From: UBA7359 sp047618295
GTDB taxonomy: Bacteria; Pseudomonadota; Gammaproteobacteria; Eutrophobiales; Eutrophobiaceae
Direction of reading: 5' to 3'
Length of the DNA stretch: 22,389 nt
Assembly: GCA_047618295.1 (NCBI GenBank)
Contig: JBLHKL010000022.1
Location: 1-22,389, forward strand
Shown here: positions 1 through 7,124 of the stretch, one piece after another
How the letters are laid out: each line of letters starts with the position of its first letter
Numbering within the stretch: the stretch's first letter is position 1
Made by a program: the position numbers and the translations under genes
Notes under the pieces: generated by a model
Told to the model about the DNA's origin: nothing
Seen by the model: only the letters and a program-made list of their open reading frames with translations
Databases searched by the model: none

Positions 1-1
1 A

Positions 2-712
2 GGCAATATGGATGCTCAATATAGTCTGGGAAATATGTACTTGATGGGCGAAGGCATTGAGCAAGATGACCAGCAGGCAGCTCATTGGTATGGCCTGGCG
101 GCTGACCAAGGGCACATGTCAGCAAGTCATAATCTTGTAAATTTACAAAAATCAATGCCATCAACCAAACGATTAGAGATCGATACAAATATAGTTGTTG
201 ATAAACCGGTAGCAAACACCGAAATCAATGAAGAAGAGGCTACTAACGAATCAGTTACAGATCCAACAGGGAAGTCTGATTATGAAGAAGGTTTAACTTA
301 TGCATTTGGTGATGGCGTACCGCAGAATGATCGCAATGCATTCAATTTATTCTTTTCTGCGGCTGTAAAAGGCTATGCTTTGGCACAATATAAAGTAGGC
401 GTTGCCTATGCTTATGGTGAAGGTGTGCGTCAGGATAATAGACAAGCTACTGAGTGGTACCAAAAAGCAGCCGAACAGGGTTATACCATTGCGCAAAGAA
501 ATTTAGCGATAATGTACCTTGATGGTAATGGTATTCAACAAGACAAAGTACATGCATTGGCATGGTACAAAGTTGTCGCTAGTCAAGGAAATGCGATGGA
601 TATACGTCGTCGCGACATGCTTGAAAAAGAACTTTCCGAAGATGAATTAACCCAATCTCAAGAAATATCAAACCGGATATCTAGTCGCCTGAGCAGTAAC
701 ACTTCTCTGTAG
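2..712 (+). CDS. Sel1-repeat protein, 5' end outside the window
   Basis: The reading frame is open to the left edge (codons for Gly-Asn precede the first visible ATG at 8), and the visible N-terminus is already inside a Sel1 repeat, so the true start lies upstream. Sel1 repeats are TPR-like helical pairs with the pattern A-x-x-x-LG-x-x-Y-x-x-G-x-GV-x-x-D. One repeat is seen at about residues 1-40. A hydrophilic, acidic linker follows (about 50-90), then roughly three more repeats (about 92-200) and a charged tail. Such proteins are protein-protein interaction scaffolds, often in the envelope. A signal peptide cannot be judged because the N-terminus is missing. An 82-bp gap separates it from mlaF. 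A second Sel1 protein lies at 11365-12168. The family call is firm; the biological role is unknown. Confidence 0.85.
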   Translation, partial: GNMDAQYSLGNMYLMGEGIEQDDQQAAHWYGLAADQGHMSASHNLVNLQKSMPSTKRLEIDTNIVVDKPVANTEINEEEATNESVTDPTGKSDYEEGLTYAFGDGVPQNDRNAFNLFFSAAVKGYALAQYKVGVAYAYGEGVRQDNRQATEWYQKAAEQGYTIAQRNLAIMYLDGNGIQQDKVHALAWYKVVASQGNAMDIRRRDMLEKELSEDELTQSQEISNRISSRLSSNTSL

Positions 713-794
713 TTCTCCAGCTCTCGTTTTATTTAGTTTCATCGTCACTTTTTTCTGGCATTATTGAACATTATTACGCTTTTCTGTTGATTCT

Positions 795-1595
795 ATGATT
801 GATCCAAACGTTAAAAATGTTATTGAAATTGAGGGCTTGGATACTTGGTATGGTACCAAACAAATCTTGTCTAATATTTCACTGCATGTTGAGCGCAAGG
901 AAGTCATGGTCATTATGGGGCATAGTGGCTCCGGTAAAAGCACGCTCCTACGCCATATAATCGGCCTAAATAATCCTGCAGCAGGTTCGATAAAATTATT
1001 GGGCAAGGAAATAACTAGCCTAAATCGTAATGAACTGTACGAATTACGCAAGCACATTGGCGTTGCCTTTCAACATGGCGCATTATTTAGTTCGATGACA
1101 TTACAAGAGAATGTCGAACTACCTCTACACGAACACACCAAACTCGATCACAACACTATCCGTATAATGTCGCGCCTTAAACTTGAGTTAATGAACTTAA
1201 GTGATAATGAAGATTTAATGCCGGCAGAACTATCAGGCGGCATGTTGAAACGTGCTGGCTTGGCCAGAGCGGTAATAATGGATCCGGAAATACTCTTTTT
1301 TGATGAACCTTCTGCTGGACTCGACCCAGTAACCTCTGCTGAACTGGATGAATTAATTCTACAATTACGTGATGCATTAAATATGACGATCATTGTAGTT
1401 ACACATGAATTAGAGAGCGCGTTCAAGATAGCCGACAGAATTACTGTTATAGATAATGGGCAACAAATCATTACCGGCGATAAAGAAACGATTATGAAAT
1501 CCACTGACCCCAGAATCGTCAATATGCTCGAACGCAGGGCAATGAATCATGATATTGACGCTGATGATTACCTGAATAAATTAACTCGAAATTGA
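795..1595 (+). CDS. mlaF: MlaF, ATPase of the Mla phospholipid ABC transporter
   Basis: Cytoplasmic nucleotide-binding subunit of the MlaFED complex, which couples ATP hydrolysis to glycerophospholipid transport for outer-membrane lipid asymmetry. Of 266 residues: Walker A GHSGSGKST at 42-50, Q-loop Gln93, signature LSGGM at 146-150 followed by KRAGLARA, Walker B ILFFDEP at 166-172, and switch His204. The LSGGMLKRAGLARA stretch and the SAGLDPVTSAELDELI segment are typical of the MlaF/Ttg2A subgroup rather than of general ABC ATPases. The ATG at 795 has no clear Shine-Dalgarno, but no other in-frame start fits. mlaE begins 6 bp after the stop and mlaD follows, so this is the first gene of an mlaFED operon. 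Confidence 0.95.
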   Translation: MIDPNVKNVIEIEGLDTWYGTKQILSNISLHVERKEVMVIMGHSGSGKSTLLRHIIGLNNPAAGSIKLLGKEITSLNRNELYELRKHIGVAFQHGALFSSMTLQENVELPLHEHTKLDHNTIRIMSRLKLELMNLSDNEDLMPAELSGGMLKRAGLARAVIMDPEILFFDEPSAGLDPVTSAELDELILQLRDALNMTIIVVTHELESAFKIADRITVIDNGQQIITGDKETIMKSTDPRIVNMLERRAMNHDIDADDYLNKLTRN

Positions 1596-1601
1596 TTACC
1601 A

Positions 1602-2390
1602 ATGAGTACAAATAGACCACAAGCATTGTCATCGATTGAATCTATATTGATACGGCTTGGTATTGCTGGAATATTTTTATTTGAGACAACACTTACTATC
1701 GTGTTGCCACCCTATTCTCTGAAACCATTAATAAAACAAATTGCTTTTATAGGTGCCCGCTCATTATTAGTTATTGTTATTGCTGGATTATTTGTCGGCA
1801 TGGTCATTGCCCTTCAATTTTACGACACATTAGTACGTTTTGGCTCTGTAAGCTTACTTGGCTCTGCGGTAGGTTTGAGTCTAATTCGCGAACTTGGTCC
1901 GGTACTGACTGCATTGATGGTTATAGGAAGATCGGGCTCAGCAATGTGTGCTGAAATAGGAATTATGCGGGTAGATAACCAAATCGATGCATTGGAATGC
2001 ATGGCCATAGATCCTTATCGATATCTTTTTGCACCCCGAATTCTCGCTGGTATTATTTGTGTTCCCATATTAACGGCAATATTCATATTAGTTGGAATCT
2101 TTGGTGGCTACTTTGTAGGCGTTGTCTTATTTGGTGTCAGCCCGGGCTCTTATTTTCAAGGTATGTCTGATACTGTATTAAATCGTGATCTCTTTATGGG
2201 GTTTTCTAAATCACTCGTATTTGGCTTACTTATTGTATGGATAGCCTGTGACAAGGGATTTAATCTACACCTTGATAAACACGGCGCCTATGGCTCAGAA
2301 GGTGTTAGTCGTATCACTACTGAGGCTGTCGTATTATCGTCGATTGCTGTTCTTTTTAGTGATTATTTACTCAGTGCCTTGATACTGTAA
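1602..2390 (+). CDS. mlaE: MlaE, permease of the Mla phospholipid ABC transporter
   Basis: Inner-membrane permease subunit (MlaE/Ttg2B family) that pairs with MlaF and carries lipid through the membrane to the MlaD hexamer. At 262 residues it has the usual family length. It shows an N-terminal amphipathic or membrane stretch, then hydrophobic segments at about 52-75, 90-115, 145-180, 200-215 and 235-260. The conserved family core is visible as IRELGPVLTALMVIGRSGSAMCAEIG and the following MRVDNQIDALECMAIDP, which includes the coupling region to the ATPase. The gene lies 6 bp after mlaF and 9 bp before mlaD, consistent with one transcript. Confidence 0.95.
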   Translation: MSTNRPQALSSIESILIRLGIAGIFLFETTLTIVLPPYSLKPLIKQIAFIGARSLLVIVIAGLFVGMVIALQFYDTLVRFGSVSLLGSAVGLSLIRELGPVLTALMVIGRSGSAMCAEIGIMRVDNQIDALECMAIDPYRYLFAPRILAGIICVPILTAIFILVGIFGGYFVGVVLFGVSPGSYFQGMSDTVLNRDLFMGFSKSLVFGLLIVWIACDKGFNLHLDKHGAYGSEGVSRITTEAVVLSSIAVLFSDYLLSALIL

Positions 2391-2399
2391 ACTGCGCCT

Positions 2400-2852
2400 A
2401 TGAATAAGAAACAACATACGGAATTACTTGTAGGCATCTTTTTGCTTGCTGGAATTATTGCTATATCCTTCCTCGCCTTACGTATGGGAGACGTCGGTCT
2501 ATTTGATAGTGATGAGTACATTATTAAAACCCGATTTACTTCTGCCTCAGGTTTAAAGGAAGGTGCATATGTAGAAGTCGCCGGTGTCACAGTAGGTAAA
2601 GTTAAACAGATTGTTTTTAATCCTGAGACTTATTTGGCCGATGTCGATATCAGTTTACAGAATAATATCAATATACCGGAAGACTCAATTGCATCTATAC
2701 GAACGTCAGGAATTATTGGCGATAAGTTCGTCAAGATCTCTGCCGGTGGCAGCGACACCTATCTAGAAGCTGGAATGGAGATTATCGAAACAGAACCTTC
2801 GATAAACCTGGAAGAGTTAATCAGTAAATATATTTTCGAATCAGATAATTAG
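2400..2852 (+). CDS. mlaD: MlaD, MCE-domain lipid-binding subunit
   Basis: Membrane-anchored periplasmic subunit that in known systems forms a hexameric ring on MlaFE and handles lipid exchange with MlaC. Of 150 residues: a short cytoplasmic N-terminus (MNKKQHTELL), one membrane helix at about 9-28, then a single MCE domain at about 38-117, with typical elements such as GLKEGAYVEVAGVTVGKV and RTSGIIGDKFVKI. The C-terminal tail after the MCE fold is short (about 30 residues), as in other Mla-type rather than PqiB/YebT-type proteins. Its stop codon is only 3 bp from the stop codon of mlaC, which is on the opposite strand. Confidence 0.95.
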   Translation: MNKKQHTELLVGIFLLAGIIAISFLALRMGDVGLFDSDEYIIKTRFTSASGLKEGAYVEVAGVTVGKVKQIVFNPETYLADVDISLQNNINIPEDSIASIRTSGIIGDKFVKISAGGSDTYLEAGMEIIETEPSINLEELISKYIFESDN

Positions 2853-2855
2853 TTT

Positions 2856-3488
2856 TTAACTATCTTCGTTAATATTTTTTGCTGCGGGTTGTTCTTTCTG
2901 GGATGCTTTATATTTGTTAATTCTACCCTGTATATCCGATAACAAACCATCCATTCCGTCATTCTTTACAATTGCTGCAAATGTGCTTCGGTAATTGTTC
3001 ACTAAACTCACGCCCTCAATAACGACATCATAAGCAAACCAATTTCCATCGTTATTTTTTAACTTATAGTTAACCGGAATCTCTGTGCTATCCGTTAATA
3101 TTAACGTTTCTACTACGGCTCGTTTACCACGGATCGTCTCGCCGACGTATTCCACTTTTTGATTCGTATAGGCTTCAATTTTTGTTCTATAGGTATCTTC
3201 CAGATATTGAGAAAAGAAAACCACAAATTGCTGACGTTCTTCGGGTGTTGCTTTCTTCCAGTTTGTCGCTAAAACGCTTTGCGACATACTTCGAAAATCA
3301 AAGCTGTCATTGATTACCAAACCAATCATTAACCATTGTTCTTCTTTACCAAGATCTTTATCTTTTAAAACAGTTATGACCTTATCAACAGAGTCTTTAA
3401 CTCGTGCTGTCGGCGTTTTGAACTGATCTGCAGTTACTGCTGATGAAAATAGGCTGAGGAGAAAATAAAGTGCGTATTTTTTTATCAT
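2856..3488 (-). CDS. mlaC: MlaC, periplasmic phospholipid shuttle protein
   Basis: Tol/Ttg2D-family protein (MlaC) that carries phospholipid across the periplasm between the outer-membrane MlaA complex and MlaFED. Of 210 residues: a signal peptide at 1-20 (MIKKYALYFLLSLFSSAVTA, cleavage near Ala20), then the helical/beta MlaC fold with characteristic segments such as FDFRSMSQSVLATNWKKAT, FVVFFSQYLEDTYRTKI, and WFAYDVVIEGVSLVNNYRSTF. In enterobacteria mlaC is co-directional with mlaFED; here it is inverted and convergent, with a 3-bp gap between the stops. No mlaB STAS gene follows. It therefore needs its own promoter in the 3489-3799 gap. The Shine-Dalgarno is weak (AAGGAA lies about 20 nt upstream of the ATG). 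Confidence 0.93.
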   Translation of the reverse strand: MIKKYALYFLLSLFSSAVTADQFKTPTARVKDSVDKVITVLKDKDLGKEEQWLMIGLVINDSFDFRSMSQSVLATNWKKATPEERQQFVVFFSQYLEDTYRTKIEAYTNQKVEYVGETIRGKRAVVETLILTDSTEIPVNYKLKNNDGNWFAYDVVIEGVSLVNNYRSTFAAIVKNDGMDGLLSDIQGRINKYKASQKEQPAAKNINEDS

Positions 3489-3693
3489 TTTTTTAATTAT
3501 TACCGCATTCCTTGTTGATATTCATATCGTACCTTTTTAAATCACTGGGATCCAAAAATAATGTCATCATGCTACGACACAATATTATGTGTTTTTGCTA
3601 TTCCTGCACCACAACATCAGCTTTTTCAACCTTTCAAGGGCATTAAATAGAAATGCTATGTTATTGATTTTATTTGTATTTATGTTTATATAA

Positions 3694-3709
3694 TGTGATG
3701 TGATTCACA
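3694..3709. promoter_or_regulatory. CRP-type binding site
   Basis: The sequence TGTGATGTGATTCACA has the exact CRP half-site layout TGTGA-N6-TCACA. The centre is at 3701.5. If TATAAA at 3761-3766 is the -10 element, +1 falls at about 3773 and the site is centred near -71.5, a classical class I activator position. It lies about 100 bp upstream of the 95-aa gene and over 200 bp from the start of mlaC, so the former is the likely target. A related CRP/FNR-family regulator could also use this motif. Confidence 0.6.
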
Positions 3710-3760
3710 GAACCTTATCAAAATATGTCCTATCATCTGATTTCGGTATGTGCATTGCTG

Positions 3761-3766
3761 TATAAA
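3761..3766 (+). promoter_or_regulatory. Candidate -10 element for the 95-aa gene
   Basis: TATAAA lies 33 bp upstream of the ATG at 3800. No good -35 is present at 16-18 bp spacing (the bases around 3737-3746 read CTGATTTCGG), which is what one expects of an activator-dependent promoter. It is supported mainly by its phasing with the CRP-type site. Confidence 0.35.
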
Positions 3767-3799
3767 AATAATTACAAAATAATTTAGAGAGCTTCACTT

Positions 3800-4087
3800 A
3801 TGAATGTTTATCAATGTTGGTATCTTGGCCTAAACGGTTATTGTTGTCGTAATCACAACTCAAAATGGATATTTGTTCCCGAATTAGGACAAGGTAATAG
3901 CCGCATCCATAAACACCTTTCAATAAACGACTTGGTATTTGATAACCAATTTGCAAAACAATATGAAATGAAAATCGAACGGCAATTTCAAAAGATTAAA
4001 TCTAACCCGTTGTATTTTCTTAAATCGCTTTTATTCTCTGAGAAAAAATCTAGCACCGTCGGCGGGATGCTATTCGCATCTATTTAG
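3800..4087 (+). CDS. Hypothetical 95-aa protein, single-gene transcription unit
   Basis: I do not recognise a family. The 95-residue product has an aromatic- and cysteine-containing N-terminus (QCWYLGLNGYCCRN), a basic central part (KIERQFQKIKSNP) and a weakly hydrophobic C-terminus. There is no signal peptide or clear membrane helix. Evidence that it is real: an AGAGAG sequence about 8 nt before the ATG, a -10 box and CRP-type site upstream, and a good intrinsic terminator starting 17 bp after the stop. It stands alone between two convergently or separately transcribed blocks. Function is unknown; regulation by carbon state is inferred from the CRP-type site only. Confidence 0.6.
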   Translation: MNVYQCWYLGLNGYCCRNHNSKWIFVPELGQGNSRIHKHLSINDLVFDNQFAKQYEMKIERQFQKIKSNPLYFLKSLLFSEKKSSTVGGMLFASI

Positions 4088-4104
4088 ATACAACTATTTA
4101 GCAT

Positions 4105-4140
4105 AAAAGGCTGTAGAACTTTAGCCCTACGGCCTTTTTT
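4105..4140 (+). terminator. Rho-independent terminator of the 95-aa gene
   Basis: Stem AAAAGGCTGTAG (4105-4116) pairs with CTACGGCCTTTT (4127-4138) over 12 bp with a single G-U wobble. The loop is 10 nt, and a run of six T ends at 4140. It begins 17 bp after the stop codon at 4087. The A-run at the 5' side means it could also work on the minus strand, but there is no minus-strand gene to terminate here. Confidence 0.85.
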
Positions 4141-4151
4141 CGTTCTTAATT

Positions 4152-4183
4152 TTGAGTTATTAACGTAAACTGAACTAACTCAA
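4152..4183. repeat. Perfect 8-bp inverted repeat upstream of the TVP38-like gene
   Basis: TTGAGTTA (4152-4159) and TAACTCAA (4176-4183) are exact reverse complements separated by 16 bp, centred about 38 bp before the ATG at 4206. The spacing and position suit a dimeric regulator operator. No regulator is encoded next to it. It could be chance in AT-rich DNA. Confidence 0.35.
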
Positions 4184-4205
4184 ATAATCTCCTCTAAGCC
4201 TTGAT

Positions 4206-4925
4206 ATGAATAAGAAGAAAATAGCGCTTGTCGCACTCTTTATTACTGCTGTTGCATTATTCTTTGTATTGGATCTTGGCCAATACCTCAGTCTAGCCTA
4301 TATAAAATCACAGCAACAAGTCATCAATGATTTCTATGCCCTGAATCCAGTAAAGACTGGTTTAATCTTCTTTATTAGCTATATATTAATTACCGGTGTA
4401 TCACTGCCTGGGGCAGGCATCATGACTTTGGCCGGAGGCGCAATCTTTGGCGTGGTCTGGGGAACTATACTAGTGTCCTTTGGTTCGGTTTTCGGTGCAA
4501 CCATGGCATTCCTTATTGCGCGTTATCTTTTTCATGACTATGTTCAAGAACATTTTGGGAAATATCTGCAACGGATAAACCGTGGCGTTAAGAAAGAAGG
4601 CGACTTATACCTGTTTACCATCAGGGTAGTACCAATCTTTCCTTTCTTTATTGTTAATACATTAATGGCCTTAACGCCTATAAAAACACTCAACTTTGCA
4701 CTTGTAAGCCAAATAGGAATGTTGTTACCGACCATCATCTTTGTCAATGCAGGAACACAGCTAGCACGTATTGAATCACCCGGAGATGTTTTATCACCTG
4801 AATTGATTTTTTCTTTCGTGCTATTAGGACTCTTTCCATTCATAGCAAAGAAAACTCTGACATATATTAAAAAGAAACAAAATAAGGATGAAGACCTGCT
4901 AGAAACAGAAAATGATGCTTCATAA
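4206..4925 (+). CDS. TVP38/TMEM64 (DedA-like) inner-membrane protein
   Basis: Polytopic membrane protein of the TVP38/TMEM64 (SNARE-associated/VTT) family; members are implicated in lipid scrambling or membrane homeostasis, but the bacterial role is not settled. Of 239 residues: a membrane helix at about 7-25, a re-entrant/hydrophobic core at about 52-108 with the family motif FGSVFGATMAFLIARYL, then the conserved RVVPIFPFFIVN segment (about 140-151), two further hydrophobic stretches (about 163-185 and 200-218) and a charged, acidic tail. The final codons overlap the start of the flavoprotein gene by 14 bp, which indicates translational coupling. TVP38 next to, or fused with, MerA-like reductases is a recurrent arrangement known to me, which supports a joint function. 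Confidence 0.9.
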   Translation: MNKKKIALVALFITAVALFFVLDLGQYLSLAYIKSQQQVINDFYALNPVKTGLIFFISYILITGVSLPGAGIMTLAGGAIFGVVWGTILVSFGSVFGATMAFLIARYLFHDYVQEHFGKYLQRINRGVKKEGDLYLFTIRVVPIFPFFIVNTLMALTPIKTLNFALVSQIGMLLPTIIFVNAGTQLARIESPGDVLSPELIFSFVLLGLFPFIAKKTLTYIKKKQNKDEDLLETENDAS

Positions 4926-6366
4926 ACCCAAACAATTCGATCGCAATTTAATCGTTATCGGTGGCGGTTCTGCCGGACTTGTTTCAGCCCTAATTGCTGC
5001 CGCTGTTAATGCAAAAGTCACTCTTATAGAAAAACACAAAATGGGCGGCGATTGTTTAAACACTGGCTGCGTCCCTTCAAAAGCATTAATAAAATCTGCC
5101 AAGGTTGCATCACTCATCAAACGCTCCAATGAATTCGGAATTAATGTGTCTGAATCGAATGTCGATTTTGCTGCTGTCATGGAACGTGTTCAATCGGTCA
5201 TCTCTAAAATAGAACCGCATGACTCAGTAGAACGTTTTGAAAGTCTAGGCGTGGAATGTATTGAGGGAGAAGCACGCATTACATCGCCCTGGACCGTAGA
5301 GATAAACGGCAAAATACTAAGCGCTCTTAGCATTATCATTGCGACAGGTGCTCGTCCATTTGTGCCTCCTATAAAAGGTATCGACCAAGTGGATTACTTA
5401 ACCTCAGATAATCTTTGGGACATTCGCGAGTTGCCAAAACGTTTGGTTGTATTGGGTGGTGGTCCTATCGGTTGCGAGCTAACTCAGGCCTTCGCGCGTT
5501 TAGGTAGTCAAGTAACACAAATCGAAATGTTACCAAGGATAATGATCAGAGAAGACGATGAAATTGCGGCTATGGTAACAAAGCGGTTTCAAGATGAAGG
5601 TGTTGATATTCGCACTAAGCATACCGCACAAGAAGTGGTGATTAGGGATAATCAAAAAATCCTCGTTTGCGAGCACGGTAATCAAACTGTCGAGATAGAA
5701 TTTGATGAAATTCTTGTTGCCGTTGGTCGTGCTGCAAATACGAGTGGTTTTGGTTTGGAAGAACTTGGTGTTGAATTAAACCCGAACAAGACAATCCGTG
5801 TTAATGAAAAGTTACAAACTTCTTTACCAAATATATATGCTTGCGGTGATGTTGCCGGCCCCTATCAGTTTACTCACACCGCGGCACATCAAGCCTGGTA
5901 TGCCACTGTCAATGCGCTATTTGGGAAATTTAAATCATTCAAAGTTGATTATTCTGTAATACCCTGGGCAACTTTTACTGATCCCGAAGTCGCACGCGTT
6001 GGTTTGAATGAGCAAGAAGCAAAAGAAAAAGGTATCCCATATGACGTAACATCCTATGGCATTGATGATTTAGATCGCGCTATAACAGAAGGTGAGGATC
6101 ATGGTGTTGTTAAAGTGCTTACTGTTCCAGGTAAAGATAAAATATTAGGTGTGACTATAATTGGTGATCATGCCGGTGAATTGATCACTGAGTATATAAG
6201 TGCCATGAAACATGGCTTCGGAATGAATAAGATACTGGGCACGATTCATATCTACCCAACACTCTCAGAAGCGAATAAATTTGCAGCCGGGGTATGGAAA
6301 AAAGCCAATGCACCACAAACATTATTAAAGCTAGTTGCGAAATATCACCGTTGGATGCGCAGTTAA
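4912..6366 (+). CDS. MerA-like FAD-dependent pyridine nucleotide-disulfide oxidoreductase
   Basis: Flavoprotein of the class I disulfide reductase family (dihydrolipoamide dehydrogenase / mercuric reductase branch), 484 residues. An FAD-binding GGGSAG lies at about 17-22 and the redox-active pair at Cys48 and Cys53 (GGDCLNTGCVPSK). A second Rossmann GGGPIG is near residues 182-187, an FAD-contacting YACGDVAG near 303-310, and a C-terminal HIYPTLSE with the catalytic-type His. True MerA carries an N-terminal HMA domain and a C-terminal vicinal cysteine pair; both are absent, so mercury reduction is not supported. It is not next to a lipoyl-enzyme operon, so an E3 role is unlikely. The gene starts inside the TVP38-like gene (overlap 4912-4925). 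The substrate is unknown. Confidence 0.88.
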   Translation: MMLHKPKQFDRNLIVIGGGSAGLVSALIAAAVNAKVTLIEKHKMGGDCLNTGCVPSKALIKSAKVASLIKRSNEFGINVSESNVDFAAVMERVQSVISKIEPHDSVERFESLGVECIEGEARITSPWTVEINGKILSALSIIIATGARPFVPPIKGIDQVDYLTSDNLWDIRELPKRLVVLGGGPIGCELTQAFARLGSQVTQIEMLPRIMIREDDEIAAMVTKRFQDEGVDIRTKHTAQEVVIRDNQKILVCEHGNQTVEIEFDEILVAVGRAANTSGFGLEELGVELNPNKTIRVNEKLQTSLPNIYACGDVAGPYQFTHTAAHQAWYATVNALFGKFKSFKVDYSVIPWATFTDPEVARVGLNEQEAKEKGIPYDVTSYGIDDLDRAITEGEDHGVVKVLTVPGKDKILGVTIIGDHAGELITEYISAMKHGFGMNKILGTIHIYPTLSEANKFAAGVWKKANAPQTLLKLVAKYHRWMRS

Positions 6367-6369
6367 TCT

Positions 6370-7035
6370 CTAGATAACAAAGTCGCGTATTACCTCTACT
6401 TTTGACTTACCAGTACCGGCCTCCATCTCGTCCGGAATATCTTTCCCAACAATAACTGCCTCACGTTTAGCTATCTGCTCAAACCAGCGCGTTAAATGTG
6501 GTAAATCCTCAATTGATAGACCAGACCATTTGTGTCCACTAATCCAAGGCCAGGTTGCCATGTCGGCGATAGAATAATCACCAGCGAGGTATTCATTGTC
6601 AGCAAGTCGATTATTCAATACTTGGTATAAACGCGTGCATTCCTTCTGATAGCGATCGATGGCATAGGTTATCTTCTCAGGCGCATATCTATGAAATACA
6701 TTTGCCTGCCCCTGCATTGGTCCTACACCGCCCATTTGAAACATTAGCCACTGCATAACCAAAGATCGCCCTTTTGTATCTTGAGGCATAAATTGCCCCG
6801 TTTTTTCAGCGAGATAAACTAATATTGCACCCGATTCAAACACCGCAAAATCATCACAATCACGATCGACTATCGTCGGGATCCGGCCATTTGGATTTAA
6901 TTTAAGATACCAGTCTTCTTTTTGTTCTCTGGCACCCAAATCGATGCGGTGTGTTGTATATTCCAATGCCATTTCTTCCAATGCAATGGTCACTTTATGG
7001 CCATTTGGAGTGGCGGCTGTGAAGAGTTCTATCAT
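6370..7035 (-). CDS. yfcG: YfcG-like Nu-class glutathione transferase / disulfide-bond oxidoreductase
   Basis: GST-fold protein of 221 residues resembling E. coli YfcG, which binds glutathione and reduces disulfides. The N-terminal thioredoxin-like domain has TPNGHK at 9-14 (the Thr and Asn positions used by Nu-class enzymes instead of Tyr/Ser/Cys), the cis-proline loop NGRIPTIVD at 49-57 and FESGAIL at 66-72 for the glutathione gamma-glutamyl moiety. The helical C-terminal domain contains LQW-type (VMQWLMFQMGGVGPMQGQ) and SIADMATWPW segments, both matching the YfcG pattern. It converges on the MerA-like gene with a 3-bp gap and diverges from gor across 89 bp, so gor and this gene may share regulatory DNA. 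An AGG lies 6 nt before the ATG. Confidence 0.88.
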   Translation of the reverse strand: MIELFTAATPNGHKVTIALEEMALEYTTHRIDLGAREQKEDWYLKLNPNGRIPTIVDRDCDDFAVFESGAILVYLAEKTGQFMPQDTKGRSLVMQWLMFQMGGVGPMQGQANVFHRYAPEKITYAIDRYQKECTRLYQVLNNRLADNEYLAGDYSIADMATWPWISGHKWSGLSIEDLPHLTRWFEQIAKREAVIVGKDIPDEMEAGTGKSKVEVIRDFVI

Positions 7036-7079
7036 TTTTGCCTATTATCCTTATTAAAATATTCAACTACAGAAGTTGG

Positions 7080-7089
7080 CGTAATTACG
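7080..7089. promoter_or_regulatory. Short palindrome in the yfcG-gor divergent spacer
   Basis: CGTAATTACG is a perfect 10-bp palindrome midway in the 89-bp spacer that must hold both promoters. It could be an operator for a shared redox regulator, but ten bases of palindrome is weak evidence on its own and I see no confident -35/-10 pair around it. Confidence 0.2.
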
Positions 7090-7124
7090 TTAGTCTTCCT
7101 GAAAAATAATGAGAATACAATATC

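Larger units (their letters stand above)
3489..3799. other. Intergenic region between mlaC and the 95-aa gene
   Basis: This 311-bp AT-rich divergent spacer must contain the mlaC promoter (reading left) and the promoter of the gene at 3800 (reading right). A CRP-type palindrome at 3694-3709 and a -10-like TATAAA at 3761 stand out in the right half. The left half shows no convincing sigma-70 pair or hairpin that I can defend. A 29-codon frame (3561-3650, plus strand) is present but has no ribosome-binding site or coding character. Confidence 0.6.

Noticed and set aside
3561..3650. 29-codon plus-strand frame in the mlaC upstream region
   Set aside because: No ribosome-binding site, no protein-like composition, and it lies in what should be promoter DNA.
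4912..6366. Mercury resistance (merA) call
   Set aside because: No HMA domain, no C-terminal cysteine pair, and no merR, merT or merP gene nearby.
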